Below, piece after piece: positions 16,310 to 29,093 of a stretch of DNA of 64,000 nucleotides. The notes beneath the pieces are model-generated. The model made no database searches and was not told the DNA's origin. It saw only the letters and a program-made list of their open reading frames with translations. Each line of letters opens with the position of its first letter. The stretch's first letter is position 1. This DNA is from Actinomadura graeca. GTDB lineage: Bacteria > Actinomycetota > Actinomycetes > Streptosporangiales > Streptosporangiaceae. Position numbers and translations under genes: made by a program. The stretch lies in the NCBI RefSeq assembly GCF_019175365.1, contig NZ_CP059572.1:5456001-5520000 (forward strand), written 5' to 3'.

Positions 16310-17614
16310 GTGAGGGAGCACATCCGGTACCGGCTGCTCGGGCTGTCGATGCTCGTGGTGATCGCGCTGCTGCTGGCGCTCACGGCCGCCCTGTTCAACA
16401 AGGCGTTCACGCCGGTCGTCAGGGTGGACGTCGCGGCGGAGCGGGCCGGGCTCCAGCTGCTGCCGCGCTCGGACGTGAAGGTCCGCGGCCTGATCGTCGG
16501 GGAGGTGCGCGGCACGAAGGCGACCGCGGACGGGGCGACGCTGCACCTGGCGCTCGACCCGGACAAGGCCAAGCTGATCCCGAACAACGTGCAGGCCAGG
16601 CTGCTGCCGAAGACGCTGTTCGGTGAGAAGTACGTCGATCTGGAGATCCCGGAGCGGCCGGGCCCGGCGGGCCTGCGCAAGGGCCAGGTGATCCAGCAGG
16701 ACCGCTCGCAGGCCGCCGTCGAGATCGGCAAGGTGCTGGACGACCTGCTGCCGCTGCTCCAGGCGGTGAAGCCGGCGCAGCTGAACACGACGCTGAACGC
16801 CCTGGCCACCGCGTTGCAGGGCCGGGGCGACCAGCTCGGGCGGAACCTGGAGCAGGCCGACGCCCTGCTCAGGAAGATCAACCCCGAGCTCGGCACGCTG
16901 GTGCACGACCTGCACGCGCTGTCGGACGTGTCGGACATCTACGCCGCGGCGGCGCCGGACCTGCTCCAGACGCTGCGCAACCTCAACGTGACCAGTACGA
17001 CGATCACCGACAGGCGGGCGACGATCGAGCGGCTGATCCCCGCGGTGACCGGGCTGGCGGTCGACGGGACCACGTTCATGCGCCAGAACGGCCCGAAGAT
17101 CATCGGCTTCAACATCGCGAACCGGGACGGGCTGGCGCTGATCGCCCGCTACTCGCCGTCCCTGCCGTGCGTGTTCGCGGGGATGACGAAGCTGACGCCC
17201 GAGGCGGAGCGGGTGGCCGGCGGGAACGGGTCCAAGACGTTCAACCTGACGATCGAGATCGTCAAGCCGCGTCCGGCGTACAAGTACCCGCTGGACCTCC
17301 CGGAGGCCAAGGACCATCGCAATCCCCGTTGCTACGGCCTGCCGAATCCGAAGGTGCCCTTCCCCGACTACCTGGCGCTCGACGGCACCCAGGACGACCT
17401 GTGGTGGAAGAACCCCGACGACCCCAACGGCGGGAGCGGTGACCGAGGGCGCGCCTTGTCGAACGTGTTCGTCGACCCGGGCTCGATGAGCGAGAACGAG
17501 CGGATCAAGAGCGTCGTGGGCCCGATGACGCGGACCCCCGCGGACGAGGTCTCCGACGTGGCGCAGCTGATGTTCGCGCCCGTCATGCGGGGATCGGTGG
17601 TGACGGTCCGATGA
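16310..17614 (+). CDS. mceA: Mce family protein MceA
   Basis: 434 residues: N-terminal anchor (about 9-30), MCE domain (about 35-120, with G-L-Q-L-L-P-R-S-D-V-K-V-R-G-L-I-V-G), then a long helical part, and a C-terminal region with Cys-containing C-Y-G-L-P-N-P-K and many W/P residues. The MCE domains of the six proteins are thought to form a hetero-hexamer tube carrying lipids across the envelope. GTG start 7 nt after the permease stop. The stop overlaps mceB by 4 nt. Confidence 0.92.
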   Translation: MREHIRYRLLGLSMLVVIALLLALTAALFNKAFTPVVRVDVAAERAGLQLLPRSDVKVRGLIVGEVRGTKATADGATLHLALDPDKAKLIPNNVQARLLPKTLFGEKYVDLEIPERPGPAGLRKGQVIQQDRSQAAVEIGKVLDDLLPLLQAVKPAQLNTTLNALATALQGRGDQLGRNLEQADALLRKINPELGTLVHDLHALSDVSDIYAAAAPDLLQTLRNLNVTSTTITDRRATIERLIPAVTGLAVDGTTFMRQNGPKIIGFNIANRDGLALIARYSPSLPCVFAGMTKLTPEAERVAGGNGSKTFNLTIEIVKPRPAYKYPLDLPEAKDHRNPRCYGLPNPKVPFPDYLALDGTQDDLWWKNPDDPNGGSGDRGRALSNVFVDPGSMSENERIKSVVGPMTRTPADEVSDVAQLMFAPVMRGSVVTVR

Positions 17615-18642
17615 GGACGACGAGCGCGGCGATCAAGCTGGGGATCTTCGTGGTCCTGACGTCCCTGGTCACCGGCGTGCTGGCGATGACGATCTCGAAC
17701 GTGCACTTCGGGGCGACGCGCAGCTACAAGGCGATCTTCACCGACGTGGCCGGGCTGCTGGACAAGGACGACGTGCGGGTCGCGGGCGTCCGCGTCGGGC
17801 AGGTCGAGAAGATCCGGCTGTACCACGGGACCCAGGCGGAGGTGACGTTCAGCGTCCGGAAGGGCGGGGTCTTCCAGGCCGGGCTCCCCGCGTCCACGCA
17901 GGTGCAGATCCGGTACCGCAACCTCATGGGGCAGCGGTACCTCGCGCTGACCGACGGGCCGGGCGGCGCCAACGACTACCTGCGGCCGGGCGGCACCATC
18001 CCGGTCGGCCAGACCAGGCCCGCGCTGGACCTGACCGTCCTGTTCAACGGGTTCCGGCCGCTGTTCCGGGCGCTGGAGCCCGACGACGTGAACAAGCTGG
18101 CGTTCCAGATCGTCCAGACCCTCCAGGGCGAGGGCGGGACGGTCAACAGCCTCCTCGCGCACGTGGCGTCCCTCACCAGCACCCTCGCCGACCGCGACAA
18201 GGTCATCGGACGGGTGATCGACAACCTGAACGCCGTCCTCGGCACGATCGACGAGCGGCACGACGAGGTGAACCGGCTGATCACCGACCTGCGCGGGTTC
18301 GTCGGCGGGGTCTCCCGGGACCGGCAGGCGATCTTCGACTCGGTCGCGGCGATCAACGACCTGACCGGCACCACGCAGGGCCTGCTCAAGGACGTCCGGC
18401 CCGGCCTCAAGGACGACATCGCCGGGCTCCGGCGGCTCACCGGGACGCTGGACGCCAACAGCGGGATCCTCGACTCGGGGCTGAAGCGGACCCCGGACAG
18501 GCTTCAGAAGCTCGTCGGCATCTCCTCCTACGGCTCCTGGTTCAACATGTACATCTGCGGCCTCGACGCGAAGGTGCGGCTGCCGGGCGGACCGGTCTAC
18601 CAGACCCCGGCGATCGTGAACGAGAACGCGAGGTGCAAGTAG
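17611..18642 (+). CDS. mceB: Mce family protein MceB
   Basis: 343 residues: one N-terminal membrane segment (about 8-29), MCE domain (about 35-110, D-D-V-R-V-A-G-V-R-V-G-Q-V), a helical needle region of about 150 residues rich in L-T-x-T-L and I-x-x-L, and a C-terminal domain with S-S-Y-G-S-W-F-N-M-Y-I-C, which recurs in related form in MceC. ATGA overlap with mceA; mceC starts directly after the TAG. Confidence 0.92.
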   Translation: MRTTSAAIKLGIFVVLTSLVTGVLAMTISNVHFGATRSYKAIFTDVAGLLDKDDVRVAGVRVGQVEKIRLYHGTQAEVTFSVRKGGVFQAGLPASTQVQIRYRNLMGQRYLALTDGPGGANDYLRPGGTIPVGQTRPALDLTVLFNGFRPLFRALEPDDVNKLAFQIVQTLQGEGGTVNSLLAHVASLTSTLADRDKVIGRVIDNLNAVLGTIDERHDEVNRLITDLRGFVGGVSRDRQAIFDSVAAINDLTGTTQGLLKDVRPGLKDDIAGLRRLTGTLDANSGILDSGLKRTPDRLQKLVGISSYGSWFNMYICGLDAKVRLPGGPVYQTPAIVNENARCK

Positions 18643-19692
18643 ATGAGGGTCCCCTTCCGGGAGCGCAACCCGGTCCCCATCGGCCTCGGCGGCTTCGCGG
18701 TCATCATCGTGGCGCTGGTGGTGGCGCTGAACCTCGACAGCATCCCGTTCGTGTCCGGCGGCAGGACGCACACCGCCTCGTTCAAGGAGGCGGCCGGGCT
18801 CAAGGCCGGCGAGGAGGTCCGCGTCGCGGGCGTCAAGGTCGGCAAGGTCACCGGCCTCGACCTGGACGGCGACCACGTCAAAGTCACGTTCCGGGTGGAC
18901 GACGGGGTGCGGCTCGGCGACCGCACCGAGGCCGACATCAAGATCAAGACGGTGCTCGGCGCGCACTACCTGGCGCTCACCCCGCGCGGGACGGGGCGGC
19001 TCGGCCGCACGATCCCGATCGAGCGTACGCACACGCCGTTCGAGGTCGTCCCGGCGATCAGCGAGCTGAGCCGGCGGGTCAGCAAGATCGACTACAAGCA
19101 GCTCGCGACGTCCTTCGACGTGCTGTCACGGACCTTCGAGAACTCGCCGGACGAGATCCGGGCGTCGCTCCAGGGACTGCGCCGGCTGTCGGACACCGTC
19201 GCCTCCCGCGACGACCAGCTGCACGAGCTGGCGGGCAAGGCCAAGGACGTCTCGCAGCTGCTCGCCTCCCGCAACCAGGACTTCGCCAGGCTCATCGCCG
19301 ACGGCGACAAGGTGCTCCAGGCCGTCCAGGCCCGGCGCGCCGTCATCCACCAGCTCCTGATCAACACGGTGACGCTCTCCCAGCAGGTGAACGCCCTGAT
19401 CAAGGAGAACGAGGGGCAGCTGCGGCCCATGCTGGACAACCTCCAGAAGGTCAACGGGGTGCTGCTGAGGAACCAGGGCAACCTCGACCGGATCCTCCGG
19501 CTGTTCGCGCCGTTCGCCCGCCAGTTCGCCGACGTCACCGGCACGGGACGCTGGTTCGACTCCTACATCCAGAACCTCCTCCCGATCCCCGCGTCCATCC
19601 AGAACCCGCCCCGGGGCGGCGGCCAGAAGAACGGCCAGAACGACGGCCGGACCGGCGACCAGAGCGGCAACCCGTTGCCGTTCCTCCCGTGA
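18643..19692 (+). CDS. mceC: Mce family protein MceC
   Basis: 349 residues. Membrane anchor (about 12-32), MCE domain with G-E-E-V-R-V-A-G-V-K-V-G-K-V, helical region, then G-R-W-F-D-S-Y-I-Q-N-L and a Gly/Gln/Asn-rich tail. Same build as MceB. GTGA overlap with mceD. Confidence 0.92.
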   Translation: MRVPFRERNPVPIGLGGFAVIIVALVVALNLDSIPFVSGGRTHTASFKEAAGLKAGEEVRVAGVKVGKVTGLDLDGDHVKVTFRVDDGVRLGDRTEADIKIKTVLGAHYLALTPRGTGRLGRTIPIERTHTPFEVVPAISELSRRVSKIDYKQLATSFDVLSRTFENSPDEIRASLQGLRRLSDTVASRDDQLHELAGKAKDVSQLLASRNQDFARLIADGDKVLQAVQARRAVIHQLLINTVTLSQQVNALIKENEGQLRPMLDNLQKVNGVLLRNQGNLDRILRLFAPFARQFADVTGTGRWFDSYIQNLLPIPASIQNPPRGGGQKNGQNDGRTGDQSGNPLPFLP

Positions 19693-20990
19693 GCAGCAGG
19701 CAGGTCACCGTGCGCAACCCCGCAACCATCCTCCGCCTCGCCGTCGCGGTGCTGGCCGTCGCGGTGCTGGCCGCCGCGCTCATGCTGGTGTTCCAGAAAC
19801 CCGAGCGGCGGCACATGACGGCGTACTTCACCCGGGCCGTCGGCCTGTACAAGGGCGCCGACGTACGCATCCTCGGCATCCCGGTCGGAACCGTCACGAA
19901 GGTGACCCCCGTCGGCGACGCGGTCAAGGTCGAGCTGGAGTACGAAGCCACGTACAAGGTCCCCGCCGGCGCGCAGGCTGTGATCGTCAACCAGACGCTC
20001 GTCGCCGACCGCTACGTCCAGCTCACCCCCGTCTACAAGGGCGGGCCGGTGCTGGCCGACGGCGCGACGCTGACCGTCGGCCGCACCGCGGTCCCGGTCG
20101 AGGTGGACGAGGTCGGCGGCAGCTTGAACGACCTCACCAAGGCACTCGGGCCGCAGGGCGCCAACGCCCCCGGGACCGACGGCACGGGCTCGCTGTCGCG
20201 GCTGCTCAAGGTCGGCGCCGACAACCTGGAGGGCCAGGGCGAGAGCATCCGGCAGACGATCGGCGACACGTCCAGGATGCTCGGCACGCTCAGCACCGAC
20301 CGCGAGGACGTCGCCGGCACGATCCGGAACCTGCGGATCATCACCGACGCGATGAAGGCCAGTGACCGGCAGATCGCGTCGTTCACCGGGCACCTGAACG
20401 GCGTGTCGGGGCAGCTCGCGGGGGAGAAGGAGGAGCTGAGCGCGGCGCTGAACACGCTGGCTCCGACGCTGCGGAACGTGCAGCGGTTCATCAAGGACAA
20501 CCGCGGTGGGCTGTCGGCGTCCGTCCGGCAGCTCGCGCAGATCACCGGTGTGCTCGTCAAGGAGAAGGACGCCCTCGCCGAGCTGCTCACCGTCGGGCCG
20601 CTCGCCATCAACAACCTGGCGCGCGCCTACGACCCGATCAGCGGGACCATCCACAACCGCGCCGACCTGCGCCAGTTCCACGACCTCGCCGACTGGATCT
20701 GCTCGCTGGCCTACTCGGTGGGCACGCCCGCGAAGCAGTGCCTCGACTTCGTCCGCCCCTACAACGGGATCGGCAAGGCGCTCACCGGCTTCAGCCTGGA
20801 CCTGTCCTGGATCACGGCGCTGACCACGCATTACGACCCGGTGCCGATCCCGCCGGACGCCTACGGGCCCGGCGGCCGGGGCGGGTCGTCCACGACGGCC
20901 GCCCCGCGCGGCGGCGCCGGATCGCGCCAGACCCCGAACCAGCACAAACCCCAAGACATCACCTCGCTGCTCCCCGGAGGCGGCCGATGA
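19689..20990 (+). CDS. mceD: Mce family protein MceD
   Basis: 433 residues from GTG 19689, which overlaps the mceC stop; the same frame stays open far upstream, but that part is an mceC shadow. Anchor about 15-35, MCE domain with G-A-D-V-R-I-L-G-I-P-V-G-T-V, a long helical region, and a C-terminal part with W-I-C-S-L-A-Y-S-V-G and a disordered Pro/Gly tail ending L-L-P-G-G-G-R. ATGA overlap with mceE. Confidence 0.91.
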   Translation: MSSRQVTVRNPATILRLAVAVLAVAVLAAALMLVFQKPERRHMTAYFTRAVGLYKGADVRILGIPVGTVTKVTPVGDAVKVELEYEATYKVPAGAQAVIVNQTLVADRYVQLTPVYKGGPVLADGATLTVGRTAVPVEVDEVGGSLNDLTKALGPQGANAPGTDGTGSLSRLLKVGADNLEGQGESIRQTIGDTSRMLGTLSTDREDVAGTIRNLRIITDAMKASDRQIASFTGHLNGVSGQLAGEKEELSAALNTLAPTLRNVQRFIKDNRGGLSASVRQLAQITGVLVKEKDALAELLTVGPLAINNLARAYDPISGTIHNRADLRQFHDLADWICSLAYSVGTPAKQCLDFVRPYNGIGKALTGFSLDLSWITALTTHYDPVPIPPDAYGPGGRGGSSTTAAPRGGAGSRQTPNQHKPQDITSLLPGGGR

Positions 20991-22312
20991 CGAGGACACC
21001 GGCGACGAGCCGGACGCGGCGCGGCACCGGGCGCCGGGCGCGGCTGCTCGGCGCCGCGGCGGCCGCGGTGGCGGCGGCGCTGTCGGGTTGCTCGTTCGGC
21101 GGCGTGGACACCCTCCCGCTGCCCGGCGGCCCCGACCTCGGCTCCGACCCCCGCACCGTCCGGATCGAGTTCGCGAACGTGCTGGACCTCGTCCCGCAGT
21201 CGGTCGTCAAGGTCAACGACGTCTCCGTCGGCAAGGTCGAGAAGATCGACCTCGCGGGCGGGACGGGCGGCTGGCACGCCGTCGTCACCGTCAAGCTGCG
21301 CCGCGACGTCAGGCTCCCCGACAACGCCACCGCGACGATCGGCCAGACCAGCCTCCTCGGCGAGAAGTACGTGGCGCTGGCGCCGCCCGCGAACCGGCCC
21401 GCCACCGGCGAGCTCGGCTCGGGCGACCTCATCCCGCTCGCGCGCACCACCCGCACCACCGAGATCGAGGAGGTGCTGTCGGCGATGTCGCTGCTGCTCA
21501 ACGGCGGCGGCATCGAGCAGGTCGCCACGATCAGCCACGAACTCCAGGCCGCGATGGGCGGACGGGAGGCCACGATCAGGTCGGTCCTGCACCGGCTCGA
21601 CACCTTCACCGGCACCCTCGACCGCAACCGCGCCGCGATCACCCGCGCGCTCGACGGCATCGACCGGCTGACCGGCAAGCTCGCCGCGGAACGCAAGACG
21701 ATCACCGACACGATCGACAGGACGGGACCGGCGATCACCGTCCTCGACCGCAACCGCGCCGACCTCACCAGGATGCTCGTGGCTCTGGACAGGCTCAGCC
21801 GCACCACCACCGGCGTCATCGACCGCTCGCACGCCGACATGGTGGCGAACCTGCGCGACCTCGACACGATCCTGCGCAACCTCAACAAGGCGGGCTCGGA
21901 CCTGCCGAAGTCGCTGGAGACACTGATCACCTTCCCGTTCCCCGCGACGTTCGGGAACGTCATCGCCGGCGACTACGGCAACGTCCGGCTCACCCTCGAC
22001 CTGGACTTCGAGTCCATCGCCCGGAACCTGCTCGGCGGGACCGACCTGGAGGGCCTGCTCGGCAGCGGCCGGCAGATGCGCGACATGCTCCAGGTCCCGA
22101 ACGTGACGCTGCCGCAGCCGCCGCTCGGGGTGCTGCCGCAGTCGCCGGGCGGCTCGTCCGGCACCGGAACGCCCGGCGCGGGCCCGGGCGGCGGCCTGCC
22201 CGGGCTCCCCGAGATCCCCGCCCTGCCCGGAGGCGGCGCCACGCAGGGCCGTCCCGGGGCGATGGCACCGGGCGGCGGTCTCCAGACCCTGATGACGGGG
22301 GGCCTCTCGTGA
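20987..22312 (+). CDS. mceE: Mce family lipoprotein MceE (LprK-like)
   Basis: 441 residues. Arg-rich start, hydrophobic core, and lipobox A-A-L-S-G-C with C35 as lipidation site; MceE is the lipoprotein member in mycobacterial operons too. MCE domain about 55-140 (S-V-V-K-V-N-D-V-S-V-G-K-V), helical region with repeated L-D-R-x-R/N segments, and a Pro/Gly-rich tail. GTGA overlap with mceF. Confidence 0.93.
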   Translation: MTRTPATSRTRRGTGRRARLLGAAAAAVAAALSGCSFGGVDTLPLPGGPDLGSDPRTVRIEFANVLDLVPQSVVKVNDVSVGKVEKIDLAGGTGGWHAVVTVKLRRDVRLPDNATATIGQTSLLGEKYVALAPPANRPATGELGSGDLIPLARTTRTTEIEEVLSAMSLLLNGGGIEQVATISHELQAAMGGREATIRSVLHRLDTFTGTLDRNRAAITRALDGIDRLTGKLAAERKTITDTIDRTGPAITVLDRNRADLTRMLVALDRLSRTTTGVIDRSHADMVANLRDLDTILRNLNKAGSDLPKSLETLITFPFPATFGNVIAGDYGNVRLTLDLDFESIARNLLGGTDLEGLLGSGRQMRDMLQVPNVTLPQPPLGVLPQSPGGSSGTGTPGAGPGGGLPGLPEIPALPGGGATQGRPGAMAPGGGLQTLMTGGLS

Positions 22313-23805
22313 TCCTCAAGCGCGGCGTGAAGCTGCAGCTCATCGCCTTCGCGCTCATCACCGTCATCGGCGTGACGATCGTGTCGGTGAACTACATCGG
22401 GATCGGGCGCGGGGTCCTCGGCAAGGAGTACACCGCCTACGTCGACCTCACCGACTCCGGCGGCGTGTTCACCAACGCCGAGGTCACCTACCGCGGCGTG
22501 CCCGTCGGACGGGTCGGCCCCATCGAGCTGACCAAGGACGGCATCCGCGTCAAGCTGCTGCTGGAGCGCGGGAGGCGGATCCCGCGCGAGGGCACGTCCG
22601 CCATCGTGGCCAACCGGTCCGCGGTCGGCGAGCAGTACATCGACCTCCAGCCCACCAAGGGCAGCGGCCCCTACATGGACCAGGGCCCCGCCTACACGAT
22701 CCCGAGGCGGCTCACCAGGCTGCCGGTGTCCACCGCCGAGCTGCTGCGCAACGTCGACGCGCTCGTCGGGTCGGTGGACACCCGGGACCTCGGCACGATC
22801 GTGGACGAGCTGGACAAGGCGTTCTCCGGCTCGTCCTCGGACCTGCAATCCATCCTCGACGACACCGACCGGCTGCTGAAGACCGCCGACCGGGCCTACC
22901 CGGACACCAAGGGGCTGCTCGACAACAGCGTGACCGTCCTCGGCACGCAGCGCTCGCTGGGCGCGGACATCCGGGGCTTCGCCCGCAACCTCAACGAGCT
23001 GACCACCTCGATCCGCAAGGACGACCCGGCGCTGCGCCAGACCCTCACCAACGCCCCCGGGGCCGTGGACGAGACCCACAGGGCCATCGACCAGCTCTCG
23101 CCGACCCTGCCCGTCCTGCTGGCGAACCTCACCACGACCGGCCAGATCATCTCGTCCCGCCAGGCCGGGCTGCGCTCGTTGTTCATCCTGTACCCGGTGA
23201 CGGTCGCGGGGGCGTTCACCGTCACACCCGGGGACGGCACCCAGCACCTGGGTCTCGCGCTGAACATCGACTCGCCGCCCCCCTGCACGAAGGGCTATGA
23301 GAAGACCAAGCCCCGCTGGCCCCAGGACACCCGCGAACGGAACCCGGCGTTGAATGTCGGCTGCAAGGACGCCCACAACTCGCCCAGCGCGGTACGCGGC
23401 GCCCGCAACTTCCCGCGTGACGCCATCTCGCCCTACCCGCAGGTCCCCCCGGGCGCCACCAGCGGCGCCGGTTTCCCACGAGGCGGCGCCTACGGGACGA
23501 AGGGCAAGGGCGGCGCCGAGGCCGCGGGCGGCTCCGGCGGCACGAAGCGGCAGAACCCGGACCAGCAGAACCCAGGCCAGCAGGACCCGGAGCAGGCCGC
23601 CGCGCCGACCGGGCAGCTCGCGGACGGCCGGCTCTACCTCTCCTACCCGGCCGATTCGGTGGAATTCGCTGGATACGATCCATCGACGGGCGCCGTCTAC
23701 GGCCCCGACGGCAAGCGATACGTCATGCCCCGCAGTGCCGGGACGCGCCAGCTGGGAGAGGAAGCGTCGTGGAAGTGGCTCCTGCTCGGACCGTTGAGCC
23801 AGTGA
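22309..23805 (+). CDS. mceF: Mce family protein MceF
   Basis: 498 residues from GTG 22309; the longer open frame upstream is a shadow of mceE. Anchor about 8-30, MCE domain with N-A-E-V-T-Y-R-G-V-P-V-G-R-V, helical region, S-R-Q-A-G-L-R-S-L-F-I-L-Y-P, then a Gly/Gln/Pro low-complexity stretch (about 385-445) and a short final segment Y-D-P-S-T-G-x-V-Y-G-P-D-G-K seen at the end of other MceF proteins. Confidence 0.92.
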   Translation: MILKRGVKLQLIAFALITVIGVTIVSVNYIGIGRGVLGKEYTAYVDLTDSGGVFTNAEVTYRGVPVGRVGPIELTKDGIRVKLLLERGRRIPREGTSAIVANRSAVGEQYIDLQPTKGSGPYMDQGPAYTIPRRLTRLPVSTAELLRNVDALVGSVDTRDLGTIVDELDKAFSGSSSDLQSILDDTDRLLKTADRAYPDTKGLLDNSVTVLGTQRSLGADIRGFARNLNELTTSIRKDDPALRQTLTNAPGAVDETHRAIDQLSPTLPVLLANLTTTGQIISSRQAGLRSLFILYPVTVAGAFTVTPGDGTQHLGLALNIDSPPPCTKGYEKTKPRWPQDTRERNPALNVGCKDAHNSPSAVRGARNFPRDAISPYPQVPPGATSGAGFPRGGAYGTKGKGGAEAAGGSGGTKRQNPDQQNPGQQDPEQAAAPTGQLADGRLYLSYPADSVEFAGYDPSTGAVYGPDGKRYVMPRSAGTRQLGEEASWKWLLLGPLSQ

Positions 23806-23815
23806 GGCCGGGCCT

Positions 23816-24307
23816 ATGAGACGCCTCCCCTGGACCCCGGTCGCCACGGTCGTGCTGAGCGTCCTCGTGGTCGGGCTCATCGTCGCCTCCTCCTGGCTCG
23901 GCTTCGTCACCCTGCACAAGAAGGACGACGCCGACCAGAGGGCGAAGGCCCTCCAGTCGGCGCGGCAGATGGGCGTGAACCTGCTGACCCTCGACAACAA
24001 GACCGCGCAGCACGACATCGACCGGATCGTCGCGGGCACCACCGGCGACCTGAAGAACACCCTGGGCTCCCAGACCAAGTCGCTGCTGGACCAGCTCGCC
24101 AAGACCGGCGCCAAGTCCACCGTCAGCGAGGTGGACGCCGCGGTGGTGTCCATCGACGGCGACTCCGCCGAGGTGATGGTCTCCCTGAACGGCACCGTCA
24201 CCAACGCCAAGGTGAAGGAAGGCGCCCCGCGCGCGTACAGATACCTGATGGACCTGACCCGGGTCGGCGACCGGTGGCTGGTGTCCAACCTGGAGGTGGT
24301 CCCGTGA
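23816..24307 (+). CDS. Mce-associated membrane protein (first)
   Basis: 163 residues. One N-terminal membrane segment (about 9-30), a helical spacer, and a small strand-rich outer domain ending V-G-D-R-W-L-V-S-N-L-E-V-V, an NTF2-like fold usual for Mas proteins. Mas proteins lie downstream of mceF in actinobacteria and are thought to stabilise the complex. Ten nt after mceF; overlaps the next gene by 4 nt. Confidence 0.85.
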   Translation: MRRLPWTPVATVVLSVLVVGLIVASSWLGFVTLHKKDDADQRAKALQSARQMGVNLLTLDNKTAQHDIDRIVAGTTGDLKNTLGSQTKSLLDQLAKTGAKSTVSEVDAAVVSIDGDSAEVMVSLNGTVTNAKVKEGAPRAYRYLMDLTRVGDRWLVSNLEVVP

Positions 24308-25182
24308 CGGCGCGCAAGACCGCCAAGCAGCCGTCGAAGGCCGAGGAGGCCGCCCGGCTCGCCGAGGAGGCCGCCGAGCGTGCCCGGGAGGCCGCCCGGC
24401 TGGCCGAGATCGCCGCCGCCGAAGCAGCCGCCGAGGCCGCCGCGGAAGCCGACACGGACCCCGAGCCCGACGCCGAGATCGACCCTGAGCCCGACGCCGA
24501 GATCGACTCCTCTTCGGATCCCGGGATCAAGCCGGAAGCCGAGGCCGTCACATCCACGGAGAAGCGCGAACGCGACTCGGACGTTCCCGAAACCGCCTCT
24601 GAGGGCGAAGAGGGCGCAGAGGGCGGCTCAGACGCTTCGGAGGCCGCCTCCGCTCCTGCGGAGGACGACGAACGGGAGCGGCGGACGTGGCCCGGCGCGC
24701 TGCGGAGTGGGACGCTGATCGCCGTTCTGGTCGTGCTCGTCCTGGCGCTCGGGGGCGCGACGACGGCACTGGCGATGAAGATGCGCGACCAGAAGGCGAC
24801 CGAGGCGGCGTCCAGGGAGGGCGTGTTCGCGGCGTCGCGTGCCGCGCAGGCGCTGTCGTCCTACGACTACCGGAGCCTCGACGGCGATCTGAAGGCCGCC
24901 TCGGCGATGACCACGGGCAAGCTGCGCGAGCAGTTCGACAAGCTCGCCGAGACCCTCAAGACCCTCGCGCCGCGCCAGCAGGCCGTCTCCACCACGACCG
25001 TGATGAAGGCGGGGGCCGTGAGCGCCTCCCCGGACCGGGTCGTGGCCCTGGTGTACGCCAACCGGTCGGCGGCCACGAACACCGACAAGCAACAGCGGCT
25101 GCCCGAGCCGCTGCGGATCAAGATGACCATGATCAAGGTGGACGGGACGTGGCTCGCCTCCGAGCTCACGGTGATCTCCTAG
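24304..25182 (+). CDS. Mce-associated membrane protein (second), acidic N-terminus
   Basis: 292 residues. The first 125 residues are a charged Ala/Glu tail, coiled-coil-like at first (E-E-A-A-R-L-A-E-E-A-A-E-R-A-R) with a tandem P-D-A-E-I-D unit. One membrane segment follows (about 138-160), then an outer Mas domain ending G-T-W-L-A-S-E-L-T-V-I-S, closely parallel to the end of the first Mas protein. GTG start within the preceding stop, GGAGGTGG upstream. Last gene of the operon. Confidence 0.85.
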   Translation: MTARKTAKQPSKAEEAARLAEEAAERAREAARLAEIAAAEAAAEAAAEADTDPEPDAEIDPEPDAEIDSSSDPGIKPEAEAVTSTEKRERDSDVPETASEGEEGAEGGSDASEAASAPAEDDERERRTWPGALRSGTLIAVLVVLVLALGGATTALAMKMRDQKATEAASREGVFAASRAAQALSSYDYRSLDGDLKAASAMTTGKLREQFDKLAETLKTLAPRQQAVSTTTVMKAGAVSASPDRVVALVYANRSAATNTDKQQRLPEPLRIKMTMIKVDGTWLASELTVIS

Positions 25183-25194
25183 GGCCCGCGTCGG

Positions 25195-25214
25195 CCCCGG
25201 GCATCCGCCCGGGG
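25195..25214 (+). terminator. Hairpin after the mce operon
   Basis: CCCCGGGC (25195-25202) and GCCCGGGG (25207-25214) pair perfectly around ATCC, 12 nt past the last mce-operon stop. Confidence 0.65.
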
Positions 25215-25431
25215 ACCTGCCCGGACACTCCCGCCCAGAGTGGGACGATCACCCCTCTGGAGTGGGCGTTCTGCCCGTTTCCAGGGCATACCAACGGGTA
25301 GGCGACGGGATCCTAAACTATGGCGTTCCTCACTGCAGGTCAGAGCCCGAAAAGTCCAAGTCCGCTCTTGACTAGAAGGCCCTGAGGGGCGATGCTCCAA
25401 GGCAACTGTGATGCATACTGCGGCGCTAGAG

Positions 25432-25460
25432 TTGCGAGCGGTGTGGTGGTCGGCTACACT
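25432..25460 (+). promoter_or_regulatory. Main rpoBC promoter
   Basis: TTGCGA (25432-25437) and TACACT (25455-25460) with a 17-nt spacer form the best housekeeping promoter in the gap. This would give rpoBC its own transcription separate from rplJL and mce. Confidence 0.7.
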
Positions 25461-25605
25461 GCCCCTTTGCGCTGCCCTCTGACTATCCACGTGTGAGAGC
25501 TCCCCCGCGAGGGGTCTGTTCTGGACCCTGAAGTGCGGGTCTTGGGCGTGGATCGTCTGGCGTGCGTGTCGTCAGTTACGCCGCGAGCCCTCGGAAGGAC
25601 CACTC

Positions 25606-29073
<3,468 letters not shown>

Positions 29074-29093
29074 TCAACTCAAGGGGAAAACAG

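Larger units (their letters stand above)
25183..25605 (+). other. rpoB promoter region
   Basis: 423 nt without a gene. It begins with the mce operon hairpin. A weaker promoter-like pair TTGACT-N17-GATGCT stands at 25368-25396, then a strong one at 25432-25460. The remaining 145 nt to the rpoB start are leader, with no riboswitch recognised. Confidence 0.6.

Noticed and set aside
13581-25182. Recent horizontal transfer of the mce operon
   Set aside because: GC content and codon choice look like the flanking genes, and there are no IS elements, integrase or direct repeats at the ends.
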